A stretch of 64,000 nucleotides of DNA from Smittia aterrima (Eukaryota > Arthropoda > Insecta > Diptera > Chironomidae). The stretch covers positions 17,391,537 to 17,455,536 of the forward strand of contig CP093829.1 of NCBI GenBank assembly GCA_033063855.1. Reading direction: 5' to 3'. A program made the position numbers and the translations under genes. Each line of letters starts with the position of its first letter. Position 1 is the stretch's first letter. The notes beneath the pieces were generated by a model that was not told the origin of the DNA, ran no database searches, and saw nothing but the letters and a program-made list of their open reading frames with translations. Positions 1-10,176 of the stretch are shown here, one piece after another.

Positions 1-834
1 ATTTTTACTTAAAGCATTTTTCGGCCAACCTCCACTGAAAATATTTCAATTAATATACTTCCCAACATTTTCAATCGTCAATCACTCACCTACAACCGTT
101 AGTTTTACTGCAATCCACTAAATATTGTTGCGAAAGTGGCGTCGAATAGTCAGGATCGAGCCTTTTGTACATGGCTTCGACTTGAGCTACTGCAGAGAAA
201 CTCCAGCAAGATGCGCAATACTGAGAGGAAGATTTTGTTAAGAAGTTTCTAACGAAATAATTAAAATGTTACTCACGCGTTGATCAACAATTGGTAGACA
301 ATGTTGAGTGAAATTAACTGAGTCAGGTCCGTCTTCGTATGATGCAGGGACTGATAAAGATCTTGATGAACGTTCAAGTTTCGTTCCACTTAGAAAAATC
401 GACGCTTCCTCAAATGAAATGTCGTGAAACTTTTGCATTCCAACTCTGTAGCTAATTTCGCCCAACAACTCTCGCGCATTGTGATCTCTAATAAACTTCA
501 AGTGATCCAGAACATTCTTTTTTGCAGCTGCGTGAGTCTCCTCACAATCGTAGGTCTTCGCGAATATTGTTTCGAAGTTGGAGAAAACTTTATCGATAAC
601 AGTTTCACAATCGACAGATGCGTCAAGATTGTCGATCATGAAACCCAAATCGTCATCATGAGGATGAGCATCTGTTGAGTTATATTCAACCGTGTCAATC
701 GTTGAATCACTAACTGTAGTTACTGGAATTGTATCTGGTTCTTCTTCCTCTGGTTCGATTAGATATATCAGATAAACCTCGGAATTCGCTAAGCAAATGA
801 AAGAGATCAACGAGAATATTATAAACGCTTTCAT
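1..834 (-). CDS. Papain-family cysteine peptidase (cathepsin-like), 3' end beyond window
   Basis: Secreted or lysosomal C1A peptidase, partial. Exons read on the minus strand are 834-277, 220-90 and 34-1, joined by GT-AG introns of 56 and 55 bp; donors are GTGAGT in both and phase is kept. The start at 834 gives a hydrophobic signal peptide (about residues 1-18). Next come an acidic, Thr-rich stretch (about 28-70) and an I29-type inhibitor propeptide (about 83-145). The mature domain begins near the PDSV motif. Gln185 fits the oxyanion-hole Gln, and CASCW at 188-192 holds the catalytic Cys191, six residues later as in papain. Exon 2 ends in the conserved VDCS...NGC region and exon 3 continues as SGGWPKNA. 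The catalytic His and Asn lie outside the window. Oddities are CASCWSFSA where CGSCWAFSA is usual, VNF where VDW is usual at the start of the mature part, and the acidic leader. Subfamily (L-like or other) is not resolved. Confidence 0.88.
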
Positions 835-897
835 TTTGTTTCTTATGCTTCGATCACTTTAAAAGAACTGTGTGAGCTTAGTGGAAAGTTCCATCTT

Positions 898-904
898 TTT
901 TATA
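898..904 (-). promoter_or_regulatory. TATA box of the cysteine peptidase gene
   Basis: On the minus strand this reads TATAAAA. It lies 64 bp upstream of the start codon at 834. A start of transcription about 30 bp downstream (near 870) would leave a 5' UTR of about 35 nt, which suits a tightly regulated digestive or stage-specific peptidase gene. The transcription start itself is inferred. Confidence 0.6.
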
Positions 905-1837
905 CGAATTTTGTTTCGGTTCGTCTATTCGCTTTCGGGAACTTTTCGCTTGGATGTCTGTTATTTGTCGACTACGAGCTTATTGACTGAATGAACGTCT
1001 TCATTTATGAGTAAATCGAGATTTCCTTTTGTAGGACGTCTGTGAAAAGACTTTTATTACCTCAGGTCAGGAAGTGAATAACAATTTTGTGTTTAAACCC
1101 AGATTAAAGTTGAAAAGTCGCTCAAGTAAATGTTTTCCAAAAATTTGCTTCGGTGGTTGCAAACAACATGTTTGTCACTTCTCATCGTAGCGTCATCAAA
1201 CTTCAAGATGTTTTCTTGAATTCTGTTTAAACAGCCTAAAAACTACAGAAAATTGTGTGAGTCACAGAAATTCGATGATTAAAAATACGAATTACGAAAT
1301 TTGAAAATTTTGTCTAATTAAAAGTAAAATATTAGTCAAGTGTCTGACTCCAAACTGTTTCGAGAAGTTTTCGAGCGTTTTAATGAGATAAAGGAGACAG
1401 TGAATATTTCTGGGTCCAAAGGAAGAATCGAGCATGAGAAATGTCTTTAATAATTCAAGAAATAAATGTCATAGTTAAATAAAAAGTTGACCTTTTCTAA
1501 ACATTATATTATTCAAATTAATAAAAATATTCTTAGCAAGATCCTTAATTATTAGATTTTCCATGTTTTTTTACCTCGAGTAAGTTACTTGACGTTTTCT
1601 ACGTTGGTGACATTTTCTACTTTTTGTTATCTACATTTCTTACATTTCTCGTTTTATTTTGAAATCAGCTGTGAGACTGCACTTTCTAAATTTTCTTATT
1701 TTATTCAAAACAAGCTCAACCATTGTGATATATCATAAACAATTCTAAATAAAAGAACTCAAAACATTGAGAGAACGTCGTGTCGACGGCACTTGAGAGT
1801 TCTGAGCGTGAATAATTTAATTTGTGATTTCTATTAA
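905..1837. other. Intergenic region between divergent peptidase and ATP9 genes
   Basis: AT-rich sequence with no supported reading frame. It must hold the ATP9 promoter at its right end, but no TATA box or clear initiator was recognised there. Confidence 0.6.
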
Positions 1838-4800
1838 ATGAGTGATTTTGAAGAAAGTGAATCAGAGTCAGAGCTTCTAGTTTTAAAAGAAAGAAGGAGA
1901 TTTACATACGATAACGATTACTTCAATCCACGTAATCGTAGATTCCCTACATCCAGAACAATGGGATCGTTTCTCAAGAGTTGCTGTTGCGGGTGAGTCA
2001 AAATAAACAAAAAATTCGCTTTAAAATTTGATATCTCGTGCCAGAATATAAACAAACTGATAAGAGGTTCTTATCTTTTCTGACAAGAACTGGAGAAATG
2101 AAATGTTTGTGAGATGGAGCCACGTTTCGTTTTTCTTTCGATAATTCATTTATTGATACAATTTGGAAACATCAACTAACTTTCTGGTTGCTCAGCTCAT
2201 TTGATCTGTTTTCGGTTGTCTGCTGGTGGCCATTGCCATTGTGTAGCTGGAGCTTGCTTAATGAGGGGTTCCCATGCCTTCCAACCGAGCATTTTACGAG
2301 CGAGGATAAGTTCCTTCTCAGCTTGCAAGATCAACTCTTCAGCTTGACCATTTCCAACTGCTTGCTCCAAAGCCGAAACGCTTTTATGCTGAAAGTATTC
2401 AATGTTGAATCGGAATGATCAGTGTCTGAAGAATTCACTTACAGTCTCAACTGCCTTCAAACGATCTTTGACGATTTGTTCGGTGTACTTTCTGTAAGCT
2501 GCTTCTTGAGGCATCTTTCCGATTGCTCGGAGGATCTTTCCATAAAGAGCAGTCAAAGTGTAATGAGGATTGGGACTAACATTCAATCCAGTCAAGCCGG
2601 TTGCCTAAAAAGTTAAAATATTTATTTTCATTTGTTTTGATTCCTTCTCGTCAATTGCGTAAGTTTGTTTTCACGACTCTCGTTGATAATCTTACTTTCT
2701 TCAATGCTCCTGACATTGTCGAGTTGTTGGATTCAAGTAATCAATTGAATTCAACTTGATTTGTCTCGAGAAAACAAAGAAAATCCGTGAAAAACTCGAA
2801 GAAAATTTAATGAGTGGAAGGAAACTACGCGATTGACGGGCCTTTTAACTAAACGAAGTGAAAAAGCGTGGCAGTCGAAGGAATTTTTATTATTTCAAAG
2901 AAGTCTATAAAACTCGGTGAAAATGGTGTTGGATATGGAAGCGTTCCGTGGTGATAAGGGCGGAGACCCCAATAAGGTCCGAACCAATCAAGAAAAGCGG
3001 TTTAAGGACTTGAAATTGGTCGAGACAGTGATCGCAAAAGGTAAATTTTGAGTTTCACAATTTCTCTCTGTGCTCCGTCATCACTTCAATTTAACGATTG
3101 CAGACACTGAATGGAGAACTTGTCGCTTCAAAGCTGATCTCTACAATAAGCTGAAGAATGTTTGCAGCAAGGAAATCGGCGAAAGAATGAAGAAGAAGGA
3201 AGCTCCCGGCAGTGACGATCCAGTTGCCGATGAAATCATCCAAAAGCTCGAGAATCTCAAAATTGATGACCTCAAACCTTTTACCATATCCCAGATTAAG
3301 CAAATTCGTGCAAAGATTGATGACGCAATTGTCGACAACGAAAAGCAATTAAATGAAGTTGAAGCTAACCGCAACAGTGCACTTCGTGAGGTCGGAAATT
3401 GGTTGCACGAATCTGTGCCAGTTAGCAACGATGAGGACGAAAACAAAGTCGAACGGACTTGGGGCAATTGCGAAACTAAAGGCAAATACTCTCATGTCGA
3501 TTTGATTGTGATGATTGATGGCATGAACGCTGACAAAGGAGCTGTCGTCAGTGGAGCTCGTGGATATTTCTTGACAGGAGCTGCCGTCTTCCTTGAACAT
3601 GCTTTGATCCAACATTCACTTCACTTGCTTCATGACAAAGGATACACTCCACTTTATACTCCATTCTTCATGCGCAAGGAAGTTATGCAGGAAGTCGCTC
3701 AACTCTCGCAGTTCGACGATGAACTTTACAAAGTCGTAGGAAAAGGCTCAGACAAGGCTGAAGACAACGACGAGAAATATTTGATCGCAACATCAGAACA
3801 ACCTATTGCTGCTTATCATCGTGATGAATGGCTTGCTGAAAATAGCTTGCCAATCAAATACGCTGGCATCTCAACTTGCTTCCGTCAAGAAGTTGGCTCG
3901 CATGGACGTGATACTCGAGGAATCTTCCGAGTTCATCAGTTTGAAAAGGTCGAACAGTTTGTGCTGACGTCGCCTCATGACAACAAATCATGGGAGATGA
4001 TGGATGAAATGATTAACAACGCTGAACTCTTCTATCAAACACTGGGCATTCCTTATCGTGTCGTTAACATTGTATCGGGTGCATTAAACCATGCAGCTTC
4101 AAAGAAACTTGATTTAGAAGCTTGGTTCGCTGGCTCAAGCGCTTTTAGAGAACTCGTCTCATGCAGCAACTGTTTAGACTATCAAGCTCGTCGTCTTCTA
4201 GTTCGTTATGGACAATCAAAGAAGATGAATGCAAATGTTGAGTTCGTACATATGCTTAACGCTACAATGTGTGCAACGACTCGTGTTATCTGCGCCATTC
4301 TCGAAACTCATCAAACTGAGACTGGAGTGAAGGTAAAGATTATTGAAATTATTTTCGTGCGATTTCATTTTATTGACAATTTATTTTATTTTTAGGTTCC
4401 CGAAGTATTGCAGAAGTATATGCCAGAGAAATATAAGACGGAGATTCCATTCGTTAAGCCTGCACCAATTGAAGTTGAAGCTGGCTCGAAGAAGGCCAAG
4501 AAGCAAAAGGAAGGACAAGCGAAGAAACAAGGAGAAGGAGCATAAAGAAGGAAACGCTTCATTAATTTATTCATCGCTAATTGCATTTCTTTTCTAACAT
4601 TTACCCGAATCCGTTGAATAAAAATAAGAATGGCAGAAGGAAAAGAGCTTTCGCTGTCGAGCAGACAAAACTCATGAATGTTTTATTCGGTTCCATCTCA
4701 CGAACACATTGACATCTCATCGCACACATTGACAATTGTAAAAAAGTGTTCTGCCAAAGAGTTAAAGAAATTATTCAAAATTGAGTATCTGGCGATGGAT

Positions 4801-7800
4801 AACATTTCACAAAGTACGCCAGCTCATCAGCTGGTGACTAAAGAGACAGTTCCTCTAATAAATAAACCGAGAAGAGGCGGAATCTTGCTTAGGTCTTGAT
4901 TTTTCATGATTTGTTTTTGTTTTGTTGTTGTCATCAGTTTTTCTCAAATTGCGATGTTTTTTCGTTTTCAGCTGCTGGCGGCGATGGTTCGCTCCACGAG
5001 AGCTCAAGTCACGGACAGTCTTCATCGGTGGCCGTTACCAAACATCCGAGAAGCAGAAGAATCAAGTGAAGAATGAGATTCGTAACCAGGTGAGAATTTT
5101 TTGAGTGAAACCGTTTACGATGATTCATTGCGTTGGTTGTGCAATTTTAGAAATATAACATCATCACGTTTCTTCCGCTGGTGCTGTTCGAACAATTTCG
5201 ATTCTTCCTCAACCTCTACTTTCTCATTATGGCCCTCTCACAATTCATTCCTGATGTGAAAATTGGATATTTGTACACTTACTGGGGACCGCTGTGCTTT
5301 GTGCTACTTGTCACGATTTTCCGAGAGGCAATCGATGATATTCGACGAAATCAAAGAGATCGGGAGGTCAACTCACAGAAATATCGAAGACTTATGCATA
5401 ATGGTGGTCTCGAGATGGTTCCATCGTCAAAACTTAAAGTTGGTGACATCATAATCGTCGAGAAAGATGAGAGAGTCCCAGCTGATCTTGTGTTGCTCCG
5501 AACAAGCGATAAATCGGGAACAGTATTTGTACGAACAGATCAACTTGACGGCGAAACGGATTGGAAACTTCGTTTAGCTGTTCCAGCAACACAAAAGCTA
5601 GGAAGCGATGCTGAGCTTTTAAACTTTGACGGCAGCATTTACATTGAAAAACCTCAACGAGATATTCACTCGTTTATTGGAACTTTCAGTCGACAAGAGA
5701 GCGAAGGATCTGAAGAAGAATCGTTAGACTTGCAGAACACTTTATGGGCAAACACAGTTGTTGCTGCTGGAAGTGCAACAGGCATCGTCGTATACACTGG
5801 AAGTGAAACTCGTAGCGTCATGAACAATTCGTCACCACGATCAAAAATGGGCTTGCTCGATATGGAAATTAACGGATTAACGAAAGTTCTTTTCTGCGCT
5901 GTCGTCGGCTTAGCGTTTGTCATGATGTGCTTAAAAGGCTTCAACGGACCGTGGTATCGTTACATGTTTAGATTCGTTTTGCTTTTCTCTTACATCATCC
6001 CAATCAGTTTGCGTGTCAATCTTGATATGGGCAAGGCTTTCTATTCATGGCAAATGCAAAACGATCCAGAAGTTAAAGGAACGGTCGTCAGGTCAACCAC
6101 AATTCCTGAAGAGCTTGGGCGTATCTCGTATTTGTTAACTGACAAGACAGGAACATTAACGCAAAATGAAATGGTTTTCAAGAAGATTCATCTGGGAACA
6201 GTCGCTTATGGAAATGATTCCTTTGAACTCGTTGCATCGACCATTCAAGCTTTGAGTGCAAATATCTACAACGACCAGTCACCTACGCCTTCTGGTTCAG
6301 TTTTCGGAGCGACGAATGTGATGAGAAGACCAGAAGGATGGAGAGTTTGGGAGGCCGTAAAAGCGCTTGCTCTTTGCCATAACGTCACACCCGTTTACGA
6401 TGAAAACGATGCGCAGTCAGTAGCTCAATCGATTTCCGTTGAAATTCAAACAGAACGAACTTATCAAGCTTCATCGCCCGACGAGATCGCTTTGGTGAAA
6501 TGGACGGAGCAAGTTGGTCTTGCATTGGTACACCGAGACTTTTCAATGATTGCATTGCAACTCACGGGAGTCTTGAAGTCTTCTGACGACGATGCATCGA
6601 TTACGACCAGTACAACTGACTTCAGTGTCAACTCATTGTCACAGGAAAAACTTTTAAAGTTTCAGATCCTTCAAGTGTTTCCTTTCACAAGTGAAAGTAA
6701 GAGAATGGGAATCATTGTTCAAGATAAAACAACTGGAGAAATCACGTTCTACTTGAAAGGAGCAGACATAGTTATGACTTCGATTGTTCAGTACAATGAT
6801 TGGCTGAATGAAGAGAGTGGAAACATGGGACGAGAAGGTCTTCGTACTTTAGTTGTTGCAAAAAAGACATTGACCAGCGATCAATACTACGATTTCGAGA
6901 CAAAATACAACGCAGCTCGTCTGAGCATTACAGATAGAATTCAACGAGTTGCAACAGTCATTGAATCGCTTGAAAGAGAAATGGAACTTCTCTGCTTGAC
7001 TGGCGTTGAGGATCGTCTCCAGGATCAAGTTAGACCGACATTAGAAGTCATTCGCAACGCTGGTGTAAGAATTTGGATGTTGACTGGAGACAAACTTGAA
7101 ACTGCGACTTGCATTGCTAAAAGTTCACATCTGGTCGGAAGAAATCAAGGCTTGCACGTGTTGAAAAGCGTGCAGACAAGAACTGATGCTCATTTAGAGT
7201 TGAATCAGTTCAGAAGAAAACAAGATTGTGCTCTTGTCGTGTCTGGTGAAAGCCTCGAAGTTTGTCTACAATATTATCAATACGAGTTCATGGAGCTCGC
7301 CACGAGTTGCCCCGCTGTGGTTTGCTGTCGTTGTAGTCCAACGCAGAAGGCGGAAGTTGTAAGGCTGATTCAGAAACATACGGGAAAACGTACTTGCGCT
7401 GTTGGTGATGGTGGAAATGACGTGAGCTTAATTTAAATTCGTCGCGACATTTTTTTCAAACATTACTTTCTCACCAGGTTTCCATGATTCAACAATCCGA
7501 TGCTGGAATTGGTATCGAGGGTCGTGAAGGAAAGCAGGCATCACTCGCTGGGGATTTTAGTATTCCGCAATTTAAGTTCATCGCGAAGCTTTTGCTAGTT
7601 CATGGTCGTCGTTCATACAAAAGATCGGCACAGCTTTCACAGTTCGTTATTCATCGCGGTCTCATCATTTCAACAATGCAAGCTATTTTCTCAGCTGTTT
7701 TCTATCTATCGTCAGTCTCGTTGTATCAAGGATTTCTCATGGTTGGTTACGCCACAATCTATACAATGTTCCCAGTGTTCTCTTTGGTTCTCGATCAAGA

Positions 7801-8441
7801 CATAAACGAGAAGGTTGCACTGAGATTCCCTGAGCTTTACAAAGACTTGGCGAAAGGAAGAAGTTTGAGCTACAAGACATTTTTCATGTGGGTCCTAATT
7901 TCGATTTGTCAAGGTGAGTGAATATTTGACGGACACTCAACGTCAATAATTGTTCAACGAACTTTTTTTTACAGGCGGTGTAATTATGTACGGAGCGCTG
8001 ATTCTCTTTGAAGATGAGTTCATTCACATTGTTGCAATTAGCTTCACTGCTTTGATTCTCACCGAGCTGATAATGGTTGCGCTAACGATCAGAACGTGGC
8101 ACAGGTAAAGTTTATAAAGTTTATTAATCGCTCAGAGAAATTGAAAAAGTTTTTCTAATTTACAAAGGTTGATGGTGCTTGCTGAGCTGTTCAGCTTGGC
8201 CCTTTACCTCATCTCACTCTTCTTCTTCCGACAATACTTTGGTAAGTTTAAAACTTTTCCTCGAAGCTCCTTTCCCTGACTCAATTTCTCTTTTTTTTTT
8301 CAAACAGACTGGGAATTCATCTGGACGACTGATTTCTTAAGCAAAGTATCAGCAATCACAGCCGTGTCATGCGTCCCGCTTTACATTCTCAAGTTCCTGC
8401 GACAGAAGTGTTCACCGCCTTCCTACGTGAAGTTATCGTAA
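1838..8441 (+). CDS. ATP9: P4-type ATPase of the ATP9 class (putative phospholipid flippase)
   Basis: Seven exons: 1838-1992, 4972-5089, 5151-7421, 7478-7913, 7975-8104, 8168-8241 and 8308-8441. All have GT-AG borders and matching phase, giving 1105 residues, in the range of ATP9A/ATP9B. The family works without a CDC50 partner in endosome and Golgi membranes; substrate here is inferred from the family. Visible motifs are DGET at 224-227 (actuator), PISL near 376 in TM4, DKTGTLT with the phosphorylated Asp422, TGD in the P domain and GDGGND at 843-848. C-terminal membrane segments are in exons 4-7. Exon 1 encodes an acidic leader ending SCCCG that resembles the ATP9B N-terminus, and its donor GG|GTGAGT is strong. 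Intron 1 (about 3 kb) encloses NDUFA5 and SerRS. The other introns are 56-66 bp. An alternative first exon may lie at 4795-4892. Confidence 0.92.
2149..2154 (-). terminator. Polyadenylation signal of ND-13B
   Basis: AATAAA on the minus strand, 43 bp past the stop codon at 2197-2199. Confidence 0.7.
2197..2716 (-). CDS. ND-13B: NADH dehydrogenase (ubiquinone) 1 alpha subcomplex subunit 5 (complex I B13 subunit)
   Basis: Accessory subunit of mitochondrial complex I, on the inner membrane matrix side. Minus-strand exons are 2716-2696 (7 codons, MSGALKK), 2604-2443 (54 codons) and 2388-2197 (63 codons plus TGA). The total is 124 residues, the usual insect length. Donors are GTAAGA and GTAAGT, acceptors TTTTTAG and CTTTCAG, and all introns are phase 0. 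Family hallmarks are TGLTGL near the start, the AAYRKYTEQI stretch, QAEKEL, and the C-terminal WKAWEPL...QWQWP motif. No cleavable presequence is obvious, as known for this subunit. The gene sits inside ATP9 intron 1 on the opposite strand and is divergent from SerRS. A polyadenylation signal lies at 2149-2154. Confidence 0.96.
2717..2922. promoter_or_regulatory. Divergent promoter between ND-13B and SerRS
   Basis: Only 206 bp separate the two start codons, so both housekeeping genes must start from this short stretch. No TATA box was seen in either direction, as expected for constitutive genes. Specific factor sites were not recognised. Confidence 0.65.
2923..4545 (+). CDS. SerRS: Cytosolic seryl-tRNA synthetase
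   Basis: Charges tRNA-Ser with serine in the cytosol (class II synthetase). Exons are 2923-3040, 3104-4332 and 4396-4545, with donors GTAAAT and GTAAAG and acceptors TTGCAG and TTTTTAG. They encode 498 residues, against about 514 in vertebrates. The start MVLDMEAFR matches the conserved eukaryotic N-terminus. The tRNA-binding coiled-coil arm spans about residues 40-130. Motif 1 lies near 206-236. Motif 2 (FRQEVGSHGRDTRGIF) is near 299-325 and motif 3 (TRVICAILE) near 432-441. The C-terminus is Lys-rich (SKKAKKQKEGQAKKQ), as in animal enzymes. Read-through of intron 2 would give a false stop at 4395. The gene is nested in ATP9 intron 1 on the same strand, so ATP9 transcripts must cross it. Confidence 0.97.
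4617..4622 (+). terminator. Polyadenylation signal of SerRS
   Basis: AATAAA 72 bp after the stop codon, inside the ATP9 intron. ATP9 precursor RNA must escape cleavage here. Confidence 0.75.
4795..4892 (+). CDS. ATP9: Possible alternative first coding exon of ATP9
   Basis: ATG at 4795 opens 32 codons plus two bases (MDNIS...GGILL) ending at AG|GTCTTG. The phase is 2, exactly what exon 2 at 4972 needs, and the joined reading would be ...GILLSCWRRWF. The MDNI start recalls the short ATP9A N-terminus (MTDNI). The donor is weak after GT, so this could be chance. The stretch lies 172 bp beyond the SerRS polyadenylation signal, leaving room for a second ATP9 promoter. Confidence 0.4.
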
Positions 8442-8495
8442 ACCCATCGATGTAGCAAGCTTTCACATCATCTTGAAGTTCTTCAGAACGCACTA

Positions 8496-8501
8496 AATAA
8501 A
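8496..8501 (+). terminator. Polyadenylation signal of ATP9
   Basis: AATAAA 55 bp after the stop codon at 8439-8441. A second AATAAA near 8653 could serve a longer 3' UTR. Confidence 0.65.
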
Positions 8502-8559
8502 TTTAAATTATTTTTCTATGTGATAACAACTTTCATGCTGACTTTTTCATGAAAATAAC

Positions 8560-10176
8560 CTTAAGTCACTGACGATGATGATCAAGGAACTCTTTAAAAC
8601 GATTGATTATGTTTATGAAATAGAAATGTCAAAATATATTCGTATATTGCTAATAAAGAAATTGAAATTTCCTTATGAACAAAAAAGAAAAACTTTTTCT
8701 TCTTTCTTAACTTGATTATCTACATTTCATTAAGATCTTTGTTTACTCTTCTTGATTAAGAACAATCGATTTGCGAATTGAATCTGCCTCATTATGAAGA
8801 GACAAATTTAAATTCATCGAATAATCAAATCATTGATGAGCGGTCAATGAGTGGAAGAATTTCATGAGCCATGGGGTGGCCAATCGAGTGTCAATTTCTT
8901 AAGAATTTTCTTACGTAAGTTATGAAAGAAATATTCGAAACAAAAGATGGGACTAGATAGAAAAATGTGAAGACGGTTTCGCAATCAGGGAAATGTTTTT
9001 TATTTTGTTTTGTAAAAACCTTCAATGATCGTTTGCGTTTCTTCTCGATAATTGTTCACTCGTGCATAAAGAGCGAGATTCTATGGATGTCAATTGCAAT
9101 CATGAGAATGTGTCAGGAGCTGAACAACAGCTACAGAATTTCTCCTGCGCAACAAATTCGTTTCGTTGCGAAGGCGAACCGTTGAGGTTTCATCTCCTCC
9201 GTTCATCGACCTACATCGAGTATAGGCTCGTTTTTCTCCTTCCTCTCAAACCTAAGGCGTAGGCTGCGACTCGAGATGTGCGTACAGAAAATTTTCCTTC
9301 GAAAAAGGAAATGCTCGGGTAATTGCTTTCTATCTCACACCGTGCTCAACACATTTACTTGCTTCAATCGCAGAGTTCATTCATCTCGCTTGAGCAATCT
9401 TAACAGACGGATATCTTTTGTTTGAAGCGTTTTATTTCCTGAAAAACTTCTTCATGAACACATAACTTGTCAGTTTCTGAAAATCCTTCGAAGCGGAAAT
9501 TCTTTTCAAAACTGACAATCCATCAAATTTAAATGAAACTCTCTTAAAGAGCTTGACAAGCATTGTCTAATTGCCATGTGTCATTTAAGGTAAATATCGA
9601 TTAATGATGAATAAAGGAGCATTGTGCAATTTACTGTCGAATGTTTAAAATTAAAATTCAATCGATGCTTCAGCTACTGCAAATGACTTGAAAACAAATT
9701 TTATGACATTTTCATTTGCAGTTAACTTTGGAATAAAAAAAAATAATTAAATTACGTTCCAGAATGCGCTCATTGTTGAATTTTAATTGCGCTGTCAATC
9801 GCTCAAGCTTGAATTTGTAAATTGACATTGTAAAACTTTGAAAGCAATCTCATAAATATTGTGGCAGGGAAATTCCAGGAAAATTTCGTTCAATGCAGTG
9901 GAAAAATGACAAAGCAATGTTGAGAATGGAAAAACTTTAAGTTCACCGGAAAATTTATTTGGTTCTGTTTGTTATTTCATTTTCCAACTTGTCGGGTGAT
10001 TTCTCTCTCATTTTAATTGTTAATTCTTGCCTATTAATCTCGTTTTAAGCACTAAGTAGAGTTGTAATAATTTATTTTGCTTCATAAATCTCGATTTTCT
10101 TCTTCTTCCCGCTCGTCGTGGAAAATCTAAAAATATTTTCATATAAGAACAAACGGTTAAGAGGAGAAGACGAAGA
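8560..10176. other. Intergenic region, no gene recognised
   Basis: AT-rich sequence after ATP9 with only short random reading frames. No conserved protein, RNA gene or mobile element was recognised. Confidence 0.6.

Noticed and set aside
2188..2616. Plus-strand frames at 2188-2418 and 2422-2616
   Set aside because: They are antisense shadows of ND-13B exons 2 and 3.
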